A DNA stretch of 19,577 nucleotides. Origin: an uncultured Sphingomonadales bacterium. GTDB taxonomy: Bacteria; Pseudomonadota; Alphaproteobacteria; Sphingomonadales; Sphingomonadaceae. Under the pieces are notes generated by a model. That model did not search any database. It saw nothing but the letters and a program-made list of their open reading frames with translations, and was not told where the DNA came from. A program made the position numbers and the translations under genes. Of this stretch, positions 7,355 to 14,426 are shown in pieces. How positions within the stretch are numbered: the stretch's first letter is position 1; every line of letters starts with the position of its first letter. Where the stretch lies: positions 1 through 19,577 of the forward strand of contig CALDKP010000105.1 in the NCBI GenBank assembly GCA_937898535.1. Reading direction: 5' to 3'.

Positions 7355-8647
7355 TTACGCAGCCGCTGGAAGCGGTTTGCCGGTGACAGCTTCGGTGATT
7401 GAATTTGGCAGCGGAAGCGGCCGTTCAATGCGCGAAACGATCGGCAAGATGATCAAGAAGTGAGCGAAATAGTACGCTGCCGCAAGCTGGCTGAGTACAA
7501 CCCACTGGGTATATGGAGGTTTGCCACCGCAATAGGTCAGAATAGCGAGACTTGGGATCAGACCATACCAGAAGAACTTGCGGAATAATGGACGATAATG
7601 TCCCGAACGTACTGGCGACGTATCCAACCAAGGCAGGAAGAACAGCAGCAAGATCGAACCGAACATCGCAAGCACGCCCATCAGCTTTGCAGGGATGATG
7701 ATGATGCCGGTGAACGGAATGCCAAAGTCGACCGTGAACGCCTTCAAAATCGCGTAGAACGGCAAGAAATACCATTCAGGCACGATGTGCGCTGGCGTCG
7801 AAAGCGGGTTCGCCGGAATATAGTTATCCGGGTGGCCAAGCATATTTGGTGCAAAGAAGGTGACCGCAACGAAGAAGATCAAGAAGATCCCAAGACCGAA
7901 ACCGTCCTTTGCTGTGTAATATGGGTGGAATGGAACCGTGTCTTGCTCACCCTTTACGCTTACGCCCGTTGGGTTTGACGACCCGGGAATGTGCAATGCC
8001 CAAATGTGCAAGATGATGACGCCAGCAATGACGAACGGCAGCAAATAGTGCAGCGAGAAGAAGCGGTTGAGCGCAGCTTGGTCTGGCGCAAAACCGCCCA
8101 AGAGCAGCTGACGCAGAGGTTCGCCAACCAATGGAATGGCGGAGAAGAAGCCCGTGATAACCTGTGCACCCCAGAAGCTCATTTGGCCCCATGGAAGCAC
8201 ATAGCCCATGAACGCAGTCGCCATCATCAACAAGAAGATGGTCACGCCCAGCAACCAGATCATTTCGCGTGGCGCTTTATATGAGCCATAGAAAAGACCG
8301 CGGAAGATATGGATGTAGACCACGATGAAGAAGAAGCTTGCGCCGTTCATGTGCGCATAGCGCACAAACCAGCCCGAGTTCACATCGCGCATGATGTGTT
8401 CAACGCTGTTGAACGCGCCATCGACGCTTGCATAATAATGCATGGCCAACACGATGCCGGTCACAATCTGGATAACCAAAGCAACGCCCGCAAGGACGCC
8501 GAAGTTCCAGAAGTAATTGAGGTTGCGTGGTACCGGATATCCGGCGCCGACCGCGTTATATACAAGGCGTGGCAAAGGAAGACGTTCGTCGACCCATTTG
8601 CTTACCGTACCCTGCGGTTTATATTCTTGTGCCCAAGGGAAGCTCAT
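7355..8647 (-). CDS. petB: Cytochrome b of the cytochrome bc1 complex
   Basis: The core membrane subunit of complex III, holding haems bL and bH and the two quinone sites. The 430-residue product has the full-length bacterial form, with eight expected transmembrane helices. Haem ligands are seen as two His pairs with the standard spacing: H99 and H113 in helix B, H200 and H214 in helix D (101 residues apart in each pair). The Qo-site PEWY motif is at 290-293. The start ATG 8647 has GAGGAG (8663-8658) ten bases upstream, overlapping the end of petA; petA stops 14 bases before it. This is consistent with a single petABC transcript. Confidence 0.97.
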   Translation of the reverse strand: MSFPWAQEYKPQGTVSKWVDERLPLPRLVYNAVGAGYPVPRNLNYFWNFGVLAGVALVIQIVTGIVLAMHYYASVDGAFNSVEHIMRDVNSGWFVRYAHMNGASFFFIVVYIHIFRGLFYGSYKAPREMIWLLGVTIFLLMMATAFMGYVLPWGQMSFWGAQVITGFFSAIPLVGEPLRQLLLGGFAPDQAALNRFFSLHYLLPFVIAGVIILHIWALHIPGSSNPTGVSVKGEQDTVPFHPYYTAKDGFGLGIFLIFFVAVTFFAPNMLGHPDNYIPANPLSTPAHIVPEWYFLPFYAILKAFTVDFGIPFTGIIIIPAKLMGVLAMFGSILLLFFLPWLDTSPVRSGHYRPLFRKFFWYGLIPSLAILTYCGGKPPYTQWVVLSQLAAAYYFAHFLIILPIVSRIERPLPLPNSITEAVTGKPLPAAA

Positions 8648-8661
8648 CGCGTTTTAGCTCC

Positions 8662-9312
8662 TCAACCGATTTTAACGACTGTGTCAGAAATGAATGCGAA
8701 CTCCGGAACAGCAAGGTTCAGCGGAGCTGGACCCTTCCGGATGCGTGCGGCGGTGTCATAATGCGAACCATGGCATGGGCAGAAATAGCCGCCATATTCA
8801 CCCTTAACTTCCCCGGCTGCTGCGCCAAGTGGAACACAACCCAAATGGGTGCATACGCCAAGCGTGATCAGCCAATTTTCTTTGCCCGGCTTGGTACGTT
8901 CCGCAAGGGTTTGTGGATCGCGAAGCGAGCCAACGTCAACCTTGTTTGCTTCTTCGACTTCAGCAGGCGTCAGGTTGCGGATGAACACCGGCTGTTTGCG
9001 CCAGCTGCTCTTAATGGACTGGCCTGGCTGAATGGCTGCAACGTCAACCTCGATTGAGGCGAGTGCGAGCACGTCAGCGCTCGCGCTCATCTGCGATACC
9101 AATGGCATCGCAACGGCTGCGGCGCCTACACCCGCGAAGCTGACTGCGGCGATGTGAATGAAATCGCGACGACGAACGCCCGAACCTTCTGTGCCATCAT
9201 GACTATTTTCACCAGCGGTAGCTTGAGCTGCTACTGGAGCGGCCGCCGCAGCAGCCGCTTTTTTTACTGATGGCTTTTTTACTGTGCCTTTTGTCTTTTT
9301 GACTGTCGACAT
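8662..9312 (-). CDS. petA: Rieske iron-sulfur subunit of the cytochrome bc1 complex
   Basis: The 2Fe-2S subunit of complex III, which takes the first electron from quinol. The 216-residue product carries the cluster motifs CTHLGC (C154, H156, C159) and CPCHGSHYD (C178, C180, H181), giving two Cys and two His ligands plus the disulfide pair. A Tat-like signal anchor starts at RRRDF (47-51) and continues through a hydrophobic segment to about 71. Unusually, 46 residues precede it, starting with a Lys-rich, Ala-rich stretch that holds seven Lys in the first 18 residues. There is no other start codon before the Arg motif, and ATG 9312 has AAAAGGG six bases upstream, so the extension appears real. 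First gene of petABC. Confidence 0.95.
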   Translation of the reverse strand: MSTVKKTKGTVKKPSVKKAAAAAAAPVAAQATAGENSHDGTEGSGVRRRDFIHIAAVSFAGVGAAAVAMPLVSQMSASADVLALASIEVDVAAIQPGQSIKSSWRKQPVFIRNLTPAEVEEANKVDVGSLRDPQTLAERTKPGKENWLITLGVCTHLGCVPLGAAAGEVKGEYGGYFCPCHGSHYDTAARIRKGPAPLNLAVPEFAFISDTVVKIG

Positions 9313-9442
9313 AATCTGCCCTTTTTGCGTTGCGGCGGTTAATCCGCAATAGCGTCGAAATCCCGTCTCTTCCCAAACTGAAAAGCCATTCGCCTTACAA
9401 TTGGGTCGATTCAGCGGGCCTGATAGACGCCTTTAACGGCTT

Positions 9443-9476
9443 TTGCCAACAGTGAATTTGGCAACGCCTATGCCAA
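9443..9476. promoter_or_regulatory. Inverted repeat in the petA-aroG divergent region
   Basis: A perfect inverted repeat, TTGCCAA (9443-9449) and TTGGCAA (9458-9464), with an 8-base spacer; a third copy TGCCAA is at 9471-9476. It lies about midway in the 285-base gap between the divergent petA and DAHP synthase genes (9313-9597), about 130 bases from either start. It could be a regulator site for either gene. Elsewhere in the gap I see no strong promoter pair and no convincing gene. Confidence 0.35.
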
Positions 9477-9597
9477 ACAGCGCCATGCCGATTGCATTTT
9501 GCGAAACCGACGTAAATTCGCCGCTAATACTTGCTTCTCGCAACATATTAAGCCTAAAGGGCGCGTCTTTTGAATGAATATTGTTGGAGTAGATCGC

Positions 9598-10971
9598 ATG
9601 GCGACACCTTGGACGCCGGATAGCTGGAGAAGCGCAACGGGCATTCATATGCCTGAATATAAGGATGCAGCAGCACTTGCGGCAACCGAAGAGACGCTGC
9701 GCAACTATCCGCCGCTGGTTTTTGCGGGCGAAGCGCGCAATCTGACGGCGGACCTTGCCAAGGTGGCCGAGGGCAAGGCGTTTCTGTTGCAAGGCGGCGA
9801 TTGCGCCGAAAGCTTTGCCGAGTTTCATCCCAATAATATCCGCGATACATTCCGCGTCATTCTGCAAATGGCGGTGGTGCTGACCTTTGCGGGCAAATTG
9901 CCTGTAGTGAAATTGGGCCGGATGGCTGGCCAGTTTGCCAAGCCACGCTCAACCCCGACCGAAACAATCAATGGCGTCGAGCTGCCCAGCTATTTCGGCG
10001 ACATTATCAACGACATCGAATTTGTTGCCGAAGGCCGCGAGCCTGATCCGGCACGGATGATACGTGCGTATAGCCAGGCTGCGTCAACGCTAAACCTGCT
10101 GCGCGCTTTCTCCAACGGTGGGTACGCCAATCTGCAGCAGGTCAATGCGTGGACGCATGATTATATGGGCCGGTCGCCCTGGGCGCAGAAATATAAGGAA
10201 ACCGCTGACCGCATCAGCGAGGCGCTGGCGTTCATGGAAGCCTGCGGCATCACGCCAGAGACTGTCCCGCAGATTAAGGGCACAAGCTTTTACACCAGCC
10301 ACGAGGCATTGTTGTTGCCGTATGAGCAGGCAATGACCCGTCAGGACAGCCTGACCGGTGATTGGTACGACACGTCGGCGCACTTCCTGTGGATCGGCGA
10401 CCGCACCCGCTTTGACGGTTCGGCACATGTCGAATTCTTGCGTGGCATCGGGAACCCCATTGGTATCAAATGCGGGCCAAGCCTTGAGCCCGACGCACTG
10501 TTGCGCATGTTGGATGGGTTGAACCCGTCGCGCGAAGCAGGCCGGATTACGCTGATTTCGCGTTATGGTTATGACAAGGTTGAGAGCGGATTGCCCACTT
10601 TGGTGCGTGCGGTCCAGCGTGAGGGACATCCTGTTATCTGGTCGTGCGACCCGATGCATGGCAATGTCGTCAAATCGGCCAGCGGATATAAAACGCGTCC
10701 GTTCGAACGTATTTTAGCTGAAGTCCGGGGTTTCTTTGCGGTGCACCGTGCAGAAGGCAGCTTTGGTGGCGGCATCCATATTGAGATGACGGGCCAGAAC
10801 GTAACCGAATGCACCGGCGGTGCGGTTGCCGTGACCGACGAAGGTTTGGCAGATCGTTACCATACGCATTGCGATCCACGCTTGAATGCCGCGCAATCGC
10901 TTGAACTCGCTTTCCTGTTGGCAGAAATGCTTAATCAGGAAATGACCGAGCGGGCGAAGAAAGCCGCATAA
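9598..10971 (+). CDS. aroG: Class II 3-deoxy-7-phosphoheptulonate (DAHP) synthase
   Basis: This enzyme condenses phosphoenolpyruvate with erythrose 4-phosphate, the first step of the shikimate pathway to aromatic amino acids. The 457-residue product matches the plant/Mycobacterium-type class II family in length and motifs: LQGGDCAESF near the start, RMAGQFAKPRS, GTSFYTSHEALLLPYE, IGDRTRFDGSAHVEFLRG, GIKCGPS, SCDPMHGN and GGGIHIEMTGQNVTECTGG. ATG 9598 is chosen because GGAG (9586-9589) lies eight bases upstream and MATPWTPDSWR is the usual N-terminus; an in-frame ATG at 9574 is less likely. It converges on the orphan response regulator gene. The 59-base gap holds only a weak TCTGGC/GCCAGA hairpin (11001-11017) without a T run. 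Confidence 0.93.
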   Translation: MATPWTPDSWRSATGIHMPEYKDAAALAATEETLRNYPPLVFAGEARNLTADLAKVAEGKAFLLQGGDCAESFAEFHPNNIRDTFRVILQMAVVLTFAGKLPVVKLGRMAGQFAKPRSTPTETINGVELPSYFGDIINDIEFVAEGREPDPARMIRAYSQAASTLNLLRAFSNGGYANLQQVNAWTHDYMGRSPWAQKYKETADRISEALAFMEACGITPETVPQIKGTSFYTSHEALLLPYEQAMTRQDSLTGDWYDTSAHFLWIGDRTRFDGSAHVEFLRGIGNPIGIKCGPSLEPDALLRMLDGLNPSREAGRITLISRYGYDKVESGLPTLVRAVQREGHPVIWSCDPMHGNVVKSASGYKTRPFERILAEVRGFFAVHRAEGSFGGGIHIEMTGQNVTECTGGAVAVTDEGLADRYHTHCDPRLNAAQSLELAFLLAEMLNQEMTERAKKAA

Positions 10972-11030
10972 GCATCCGTAAGCGACTGAGGGTGGGTATG
11001 TCTGGCTGTGGGCCAGATGTTCGGCCGGAA

Positions 11031-11726
11031 CTAACGCGTTTTTGCGATTGTTTCCAGGCGATAGCCGTAGCCGAAAACCGTGAAAATTCGAAATCCGTTT
11101 TCAGGCTGCAGATTCAGCTTTGAACGCACGCGCGAGATATGCATGTCCAATGTGCGGGTCGACAAGGCCGCGGTGGTCCGCCAGATCGTCTCCATGATAT
11201 AATCGCGTGACAATGTGCGGTTCGTGTTGCGGAAAAACAGGTCAGCCAGATCAAATTCTTTCGCCGTGAGCGTGATAGTTTGCCCATCGACAAAGACCGT
11301 CTGTTCAATCCTGTTTAACCGGTAGATGCCATAGGTTGCTTCGGCATCAAATGAACTACCGGTTGCGCCGGGGCGTAACATGGCACTGATACGCGCAGAA
11401 ATAACCGCGCGATCCTCAGGCTTACTGATATAATCAGAAGCGCCGGCATTGAGCGCTTCGCTAACATCTTTTTTCGCGGACCGGTTTGTGATCATCAAGA
11501 CCGGAGGGCGCTTGGGTAGGGTATTTTGCATCGATTGCAAAATCTCGAGCCCATCTTTGCCGGGCATGTTCCAGTCGAGGATTAGCAAATCGCATGTATC
11601 ACGGGACAATGCCTGCATAAGGGCGTTGCCATCGGTGTATCCGACGGCAGCGTCGCCAAGTTCTTCAACGATGGCTTTCAAATGATGAACCACCTCTGGT
11701 TCACCATCCGCAATTACTACCTGCAT
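11031..11726 (-). CDS. Orphan OmpR-type response regulator with an altered acidic pocket
   Basis: A DNA-binding response regulator of 231 residues with no kinase gene beside it. The receiver has phosphoacceptor D51 in LILDWNMPGKDG, T80 and K102, but the usual Asp-Asp pair near the N-terminus reads D7-G8-E9, so one metal-binding acid is replaced by Gly. The C-terminal winged-helix domain (about 130-228) contains TLTAKEFDLADLFF, TLSRDYIMETIW and TRTLDMHISRVRSKL, and ends GYGYRLE. It may respond poorly to phosphorylation or be controlled another way. No good ribosome binding site lies near ATG 11726. Upstream, 11727-11916 holds three 10-base repeats and two 14-base motifs, described separately. 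Its targets are unknown. Confidence 0.88.
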   Translation of the reverse strand: MQVVIADGEPEVVHHLKAIVEELGDAAVGYTDGNALMQALSRDTCDLLILDWNMPGKDGLEILQSMQNTLPKRPPVLMITNRSAKKDVSEALNAGASDYISKPEDRAVISARISAMLRPGATGSSFDAEATYGIYRLNRIEQTVFVDGQTITLTAKEFDLADLFFRNTNRTLSRDYIMETIWRTTAALSTRTLDMHISRVRSKLNLQPENGFRIFTVFGYGYRLETIAKTR

Positions 11727-11815
11727 GTTTTGGTTCGCCCCTCAGCACCCCAGCCGCATATCGGCACCGGAATACTAACTAAGCAGATAACCATCGCGTT
11801 ACCAGATGCAGCCTC

Positions 11816-11845
11816 AAACATTTACAAACGTTTACAAACATTTAC
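11816..11845. repeat. Three tandem 10-base repeats, candidate regulator operator
   Basis: Three adjoining units, AAACATTTAC, AAACGTTTAC and AAACATTTAC. On the minus strand, the direction of the downstream regulator gene, they read as TGTAAA repeated every 10 bases. One-turn spacing of direct half-sites is the usual arrangement for OmpR/PhoB-family proteins. They end 90 bases before the regulator's start codon, so autoregulation is a reasonable guess. Confidence 0.5.
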
Positions 11846-11866
11846 ATCTGCTTGCGATGCTCGAAA

Positions 11867-11911
11867 TTAACGTAGGTTAAGGCTGCAAGGCACGAAACTA
11901 ACTCAGGTTAA
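11867..11911. promoter_or_regulatory. Twin 14-base motif YTAACNNAGGTTAA
   Basis: TTAACGTAGGTTAA (11867-11880) and CTAACTCAGGTTAA (11898-11911) share 11 of 14 positions and start 31 bases apart, close to three helical turns. They lie between the 3' end of tRNA-Gln and the 10-base repeats, upstream of the orphan regulator. Each is a partial inverted repeat (TTAAC/GTTAA). Confidence 0.35.
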
Positions 11912-11916
11912 GAAAA

Positions 11917-11991
11917 TGGCTGGGGCGGCAGGGATCGAACCTGCGAATGGCGGCATCAAAAGCCGCTGCCTTACCGCTTGGCGACGCCCCA
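11917..11991 (-). tRNA. tRNA-Gln, anticodon UUG
   Basis: A complete cloverleaf of 75 bases with encoded CCA. The acceptor TGGGGCG pairs with CGCCCCA, the discriminator is G. The anticodon stem GCGGC/GCCGC encloses loop TTTTGAT, giving anticodon TTG. The T arm GCAGG/CCTGC encloses TTCGATC. It follows ilvE on the same strand and appears to have its own promoter. Confidence 0.95.
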
Positions 11992-12021
11992 GCAAGCCAG
12001 CAAACTGGCCGATGTGCGCGG

Positions 12022-12049
12022 CTTATATCGTGCGAATCTCGTAGCGCAA
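12022..12049 (-). promoter_or_regulatory. Candidate sigma-70-like promoter of tRNA-Gln
   Basis: On the minus strand, TTGCGC (12049-12044) and TATAAG (12027-12022) are separated by 16 bases. The -10 box ends 30 bases before the tRNA 5' end. It lies just past the ilvE stop codon, so the tRNA can be transcribed independently of ilvE. Confidence 0.5.
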
Positions 12050-12053
12050 CAGC

Positions 12054-13142
12054 TTAATCGATGCGATGTACCCAACCATGGGTGTCCGCAGCCGCTCCGC
12101 GTTGGATATCCACAAGTTTTGTGCGGATTTGCTGGGTCATTTGCCCCGCGCCGCCCGCGCCAATGGTGAAGGCGCCTTGGGTGGATTTCACTGTGCCGAC
12201 GGGGGTCACGACTGCCGCAGTGCCGCACGCTAAGACTTCAACCAGCCGTCCGGATTCGGCGTCGGCGCGCCATTGGTCCATCGCATAAAGCTCCTCACGG
12301 ACGGTCAGGCCTTGCGCGCGGGCAAGCGTGAGAACCGAATCGCGCGTAATGCCCTCTAATATCGTGCCGTCGGCGGGCGGTGTCAGCAATGATCCGTCAT
12401 CGAACAGGAAAAACAGGTTCATACCGCCAAGTTCTTCGACCCAGCGATGTTCGGCGGCGTCCAGAAAGACAACTTGGTCACAACCCTGGCGAATGGCTTC
12501 GGATTGGGCGACAAGGCTTGCGGCATAATTGCCGCCGCACTTCGCTGCGCCCGTTCCGCCGCGTGCGGCACGGGTATATTGTTCCGATACCCAAATCGAA
12601 ATCGCCGGTACGCCGCTTTTGAAATAATTCCCGGCCGATGACGCGATGACCATGAACAGATATTCCGACGATGGCTTCACGCCCAGAAACACTTCGCTGG
12701 CGATCATGAAGGGGCGCAAATAAATCGACCCGCCATCGACGGGCGGAAACCAGTCCTTGTCGACCTGAACCAGTTGTTTGCACGCCTGCAAAAACATGTC
12801 TTCAGGCAGTTCGGGCATGGCAAGGCGCTTTGCCGACCGCTGGAAACGGCGGGCATTCTGCTCAGGGCGAAACAGCGCCATCGTGCCGTCTGCAAGGCGA
12901 TAGGCCTTTAGACCTTCAAATATTTCCTGCGCATAATGCAGCACAGCCGTGGCTGGATCGAGCGTCAGCGGCGCACGGGGGCCGACTTTCGCATCATGCC
13001 AGCCTTTGGCGTCCGAATAGCGGATGGTGACCATATGATCCGTAAACACGCGGCCAAAACCGGGATCGACAAGCCGCGCAGCCCGTTCAGCTGCGTCAAC
13101 AGGATTCGGATTAGCCTCAAATGGAAATGCGCCGGACGTCAT
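12054..13142 (-). CDS. ilvE: Branched-chain amino acid aminotransferase
   Basis: A class IV (fold type IV) PLP enzyme that transfers the amino group between glutamate and the 2-oxo acids of valine, leucine and isoleucine. The 362-residue product is of the longer BCAT2 type, with a conserved start (DPGFGRVFTDHMVTIRY), HYAQEIFEGLKAYR (about 69-82), FRPEQNARRF, the PLP lysine K201 in GGTGAAKCGGNYAAS, EELGGMNLFF, LEGITRDS and ACGTAAVVTPVG. It is divergent from the marR-hisE-hinT unit, with 60 bases between. A TTGACG/TAGGAC pair with a 17-base gap lies upstream (13201-13173). The ribosome binding site (GAGAG) is weak. Nothing looks broken. Confidence 0.94.
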   Translation of the reverse strand: MTSGAFPFEANPNPVDAAERAARLVDPGFGRVFTDHMVTIRYSDAKGWHDAKVGPRAPLTLDPATAVLHYAQEIFEGLKAYRLADGTMALFRPEQNARRFQRSAKRLAMPELPEDMFLQACKQLVQVDKDWFPPVDGGSIYLRPFMIASEVFLGVKPSSEYLFMVIASSAGNYFKSGVPAISIWVSEQYTRAARGGTGAAKCGGNYAASLVAQSEAIRQGCDQVVFLDAAEHRWVEELGGMNLFFLFDDGSLLTPPADGTILEGITRDSVLTLARAQGLTVREELYAMDQWRADAESGRLVEVLACGTAAVVTPVGTVKSTQGAFTIGAGGAGQMTQQIRTKLVDIQRGAAADTHGWVHRID

Positions 13143-13165
13143 ATATGCTCTCGTCAGTTAGGGTC

Positions 13166-13194
13166 TTGCTTCGTCCTATGGGCTGGGCTTAGAT
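13166..13194 (+). promoter_or_regulatory. Candidate promoter of the marR-hisE-hinT unit
   Basis: TTGCTT (13166-13171) and TTAGAT (13189-13194) are 17 bases apart. A start about seven bases on would fall at 13201-13203, right at the ATG. No ribosome binding site is visible there, so the message may be leaderless. The boxes overlap the proposed ilvE promoter. Confidence 0.35.
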
Positions 13195-13201
13195 ACGTCA
13201 A
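13173..13201 (-). promoter_or_regulatory. Candidate promoter of ilvE
   Basis: On the minus strand, TTGACG (13201-13196) and TAGGAC (13178-13173) are separated by 17 bases, giving a leader of about 24 bases to the ilvE ATG at 13142. The -35 box is strong and the -10 box weak. It overlaps the proposed divergent marR promoter. Confidence 0.45.
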
Positions 13202-13202
13202 T

Positions 13203-13712
13203 ATGGCTGCCCCATCTTCTGTATCTGCTGCGCCGACGGCGTCGCCCTTGTTTCTGCGCGAGCATGAGGTGCGGCGCGGCGTTGAGCTTTTGTTTTTCGG
13301 TTATACGCGGCTGACGCGCGCTATAGATGACGGATTGGCCGAGCATGGCCTTGGCCGCGCGCATCATCGCGCGCTGTACTTCATCGCCCGCCAACCCGAC
13401 CTGACGATTAGCGAATTGCTCAAAATCCTTGCGATCACGAAACAGTCGTTGGGCCGGGTGCTGACCGACTTGGCGGAGAAAGAGTTGGTCGAAACGCGCA
13501 CGGGCGAGGTAGACCGGCGGCAGAAGCTGCTGCGTCTGACCGCAGAGGGTGTCCGCTTTGAAGCGCAGCTATTTGACGCACTGCGCACGAGCCTTGCGTC
13601 CGCTTATGCCGCAGCAGGGCAGGAATCGGTCACAGGTTTCTGGCGCGTTTTGGAAGGGTTGATACCCGCAGAGGACAAGGCCATGGTTATCGCCTTGCAG
13701 AAGGATATTTGA
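13203..13712 (+). CDS. MarR-family transcriptional regulator
   Basis: A winged helix-turn-helix regulator, expected to act as a dimer on palindromic DNA and often to respond to a small ligand. The 169-residue product has a dimerisation helix region (about 20-45), then a wHTH: LGRAHHRALYFIARQPDLTISELLKIL, then the recognition helix ITKQSLGRVLTDLAEKELV, then the wing ETRTGEVDRRQKLLRLT, typical for MarR. ATG 13203 is chosen because the frame upstream runs through ilvE antisense sequence; no ribosome binding site is visible. Its TGA shares one base with the hisE ATG (TGATG). It is divergent from ilvE, so regulation of ilvE or of itself is likely by position, but the ligand is unknown. Confidence 0.88.
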   Translation: MAAPSSVSAAPTASPLFLREHEVRRGVELLFFGYTRLTRAIDDGLAEHGLGRAHHRALYFIARQPDLTISELLKILAITKQSLGRVLTDLAEKELVETRTGEVDRRQKLLRLTAEGVRFEAQLFDALRTSLASAYAAAGQESVTGFWRVLEGLIPAEDKAMVIALQKDI

Positions 13713-14038
13713 TGCGCGACACGCTTGCACGACTTGAACATACCATCGCCCAGCGGTCGAACGCTGCGCCCGATAGCAGCTATGTGGCCTCGTTATTCGC
13801 CAAAGGGCGCGGCAAAATTGCGCAGAAAGTTGGCGAAGAAGCCACCGAGACGATCATCGCTGCGCTGTCGGGGGATGCCGGCCACCTGACCGCTGAAGCC
13901 GCCGATCTGCTTTTCCACCTGATGATCTTGCTCGCCGACGGTGGCGTGGCGTTTGATGATGTCCTCGCGGAACTGGACCGCAGGGAAGGCGTATCTGGCC
14001 TTGTTGAAAAGGCAGCACGCGACAATTCTGGAGAATAA
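13712..14038 (+). CDS. hisE: Phosphoribosyl-ATP pyrophosphatase
   Basis: HisE removes pyrophosphate from phosphoribosyl-ATP, the second step of histidine synthesis, in the cytoplasm. The 108-residue product has the full length of the stand-alone enzyme. It shows the MazG-like helical fold motifs SYVASLFAKGRGKIAQKVGEEATE (Lys and Glu residues that bind metal and substrate) and LTAEAADLLFHLMILLAD. ATG 13712 shares its first base with the marR stop, and AAGGA (13701-13705) sits six bases upstream inside marR; a TTG one codon earlier is not needed. hinT follows one base after its stop. hisE is more often found with other his genes; here none is visible. Confidence 0.93.
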   Translation: MRDTLARLEHTIAQRSNAAPDSSYVASLFAKGRGKIAQKVGEEATETIIAALSGDAGHLTAEAADLLFHLMILLADGGVAFDDVLAELDRREGVSGLVEKAARDNSGE

Positions 14039-14039
14039 G

Positions 14040-14417
14040 ATGCCGATTGATCCGACATTGCCTTACGATGACCAGAATATCTTCGCCAAAATCCTGCGCG
14101 GGGAAATTCCCTATAAAAAGGTTTTTGAAGATGACTGGGCACTCGCCTTTCACGACATCAATCCGCAGGCGCCGACGCATGTCCTCGTTATTCCCAAAGG
14201 CGCTTATGTCAGCTGGGACGATTTTAGCGCCAAAGCCAGTGATGCCGAAATAGCCGGCTTTGTACGGGCTGTAGGCCAAGTATCGCGCGCATTGGGTCTG
14301 GTAGAGCCCGGATATCGATTGCTGGCCAATATCGGGATGGATTCGCATCAAGAGGTTCCGCACCTGCATGTCCATATTTTTGGTGGAAAACCCCTTGGCC
14401 CGATGCTTATGCGATGA
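14040..14417 (+). CDS. hinT: HIT-family (HinT-like) nucleotide-binding protein
   Basis: A histidine triad protein of 125 residues. Family members hydrolyse purine nucleotide phosphoramidates such as AMP-lysine; the natural substrate here is unknown. The start NIFAKILRGEIP and the C-terminal HLHVHIFGG triad (H108, H110, H112) are both typical of the HinT branch. The ATG at 14040 follows the hisE stop by one base, with GGAG (14030-14033) six bases upstream, so hisE and hinT are almost certainly one transcript. The gene symbol is by family resemblance. Confidence 0.9.
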   Translation: MPIDPTLPYDDQNIFAKILRGEIPYKKVFEDDWALAFHDINPQAPTHVLVIPKGAYVSWDDFSAKASDAEIAGFVRAVGQVSRALGLVEPGYRLLANIGMDSHQEVPHLHVHIFGGKPLGPMLMR

Positions 14418-14426
14418 AATTCAGTT

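Noticed and set aside
9433..9545. Minus-strand 37-codon frame between petA and the DAHP synthase gene
   Set aside because: It has only a weak AGG before the ATG and mixed third-position bases, overlaps the inverted repeat at 9443-9464, and resembles nothing known to me.
10090..10659. Minus-strand open frame of 189 codons
   Set aside because: It is antisense to the well-supported DAHP synthase gene and has no recognisable motif or ribosome binding site.
11867..11880. CtrA binding site reading of TTAA-N6-TTAA
   Set aside because: The accepted full site has a seven-base gap; here the gap is six, and the second copy nearby lacks one of the TTAA halves.
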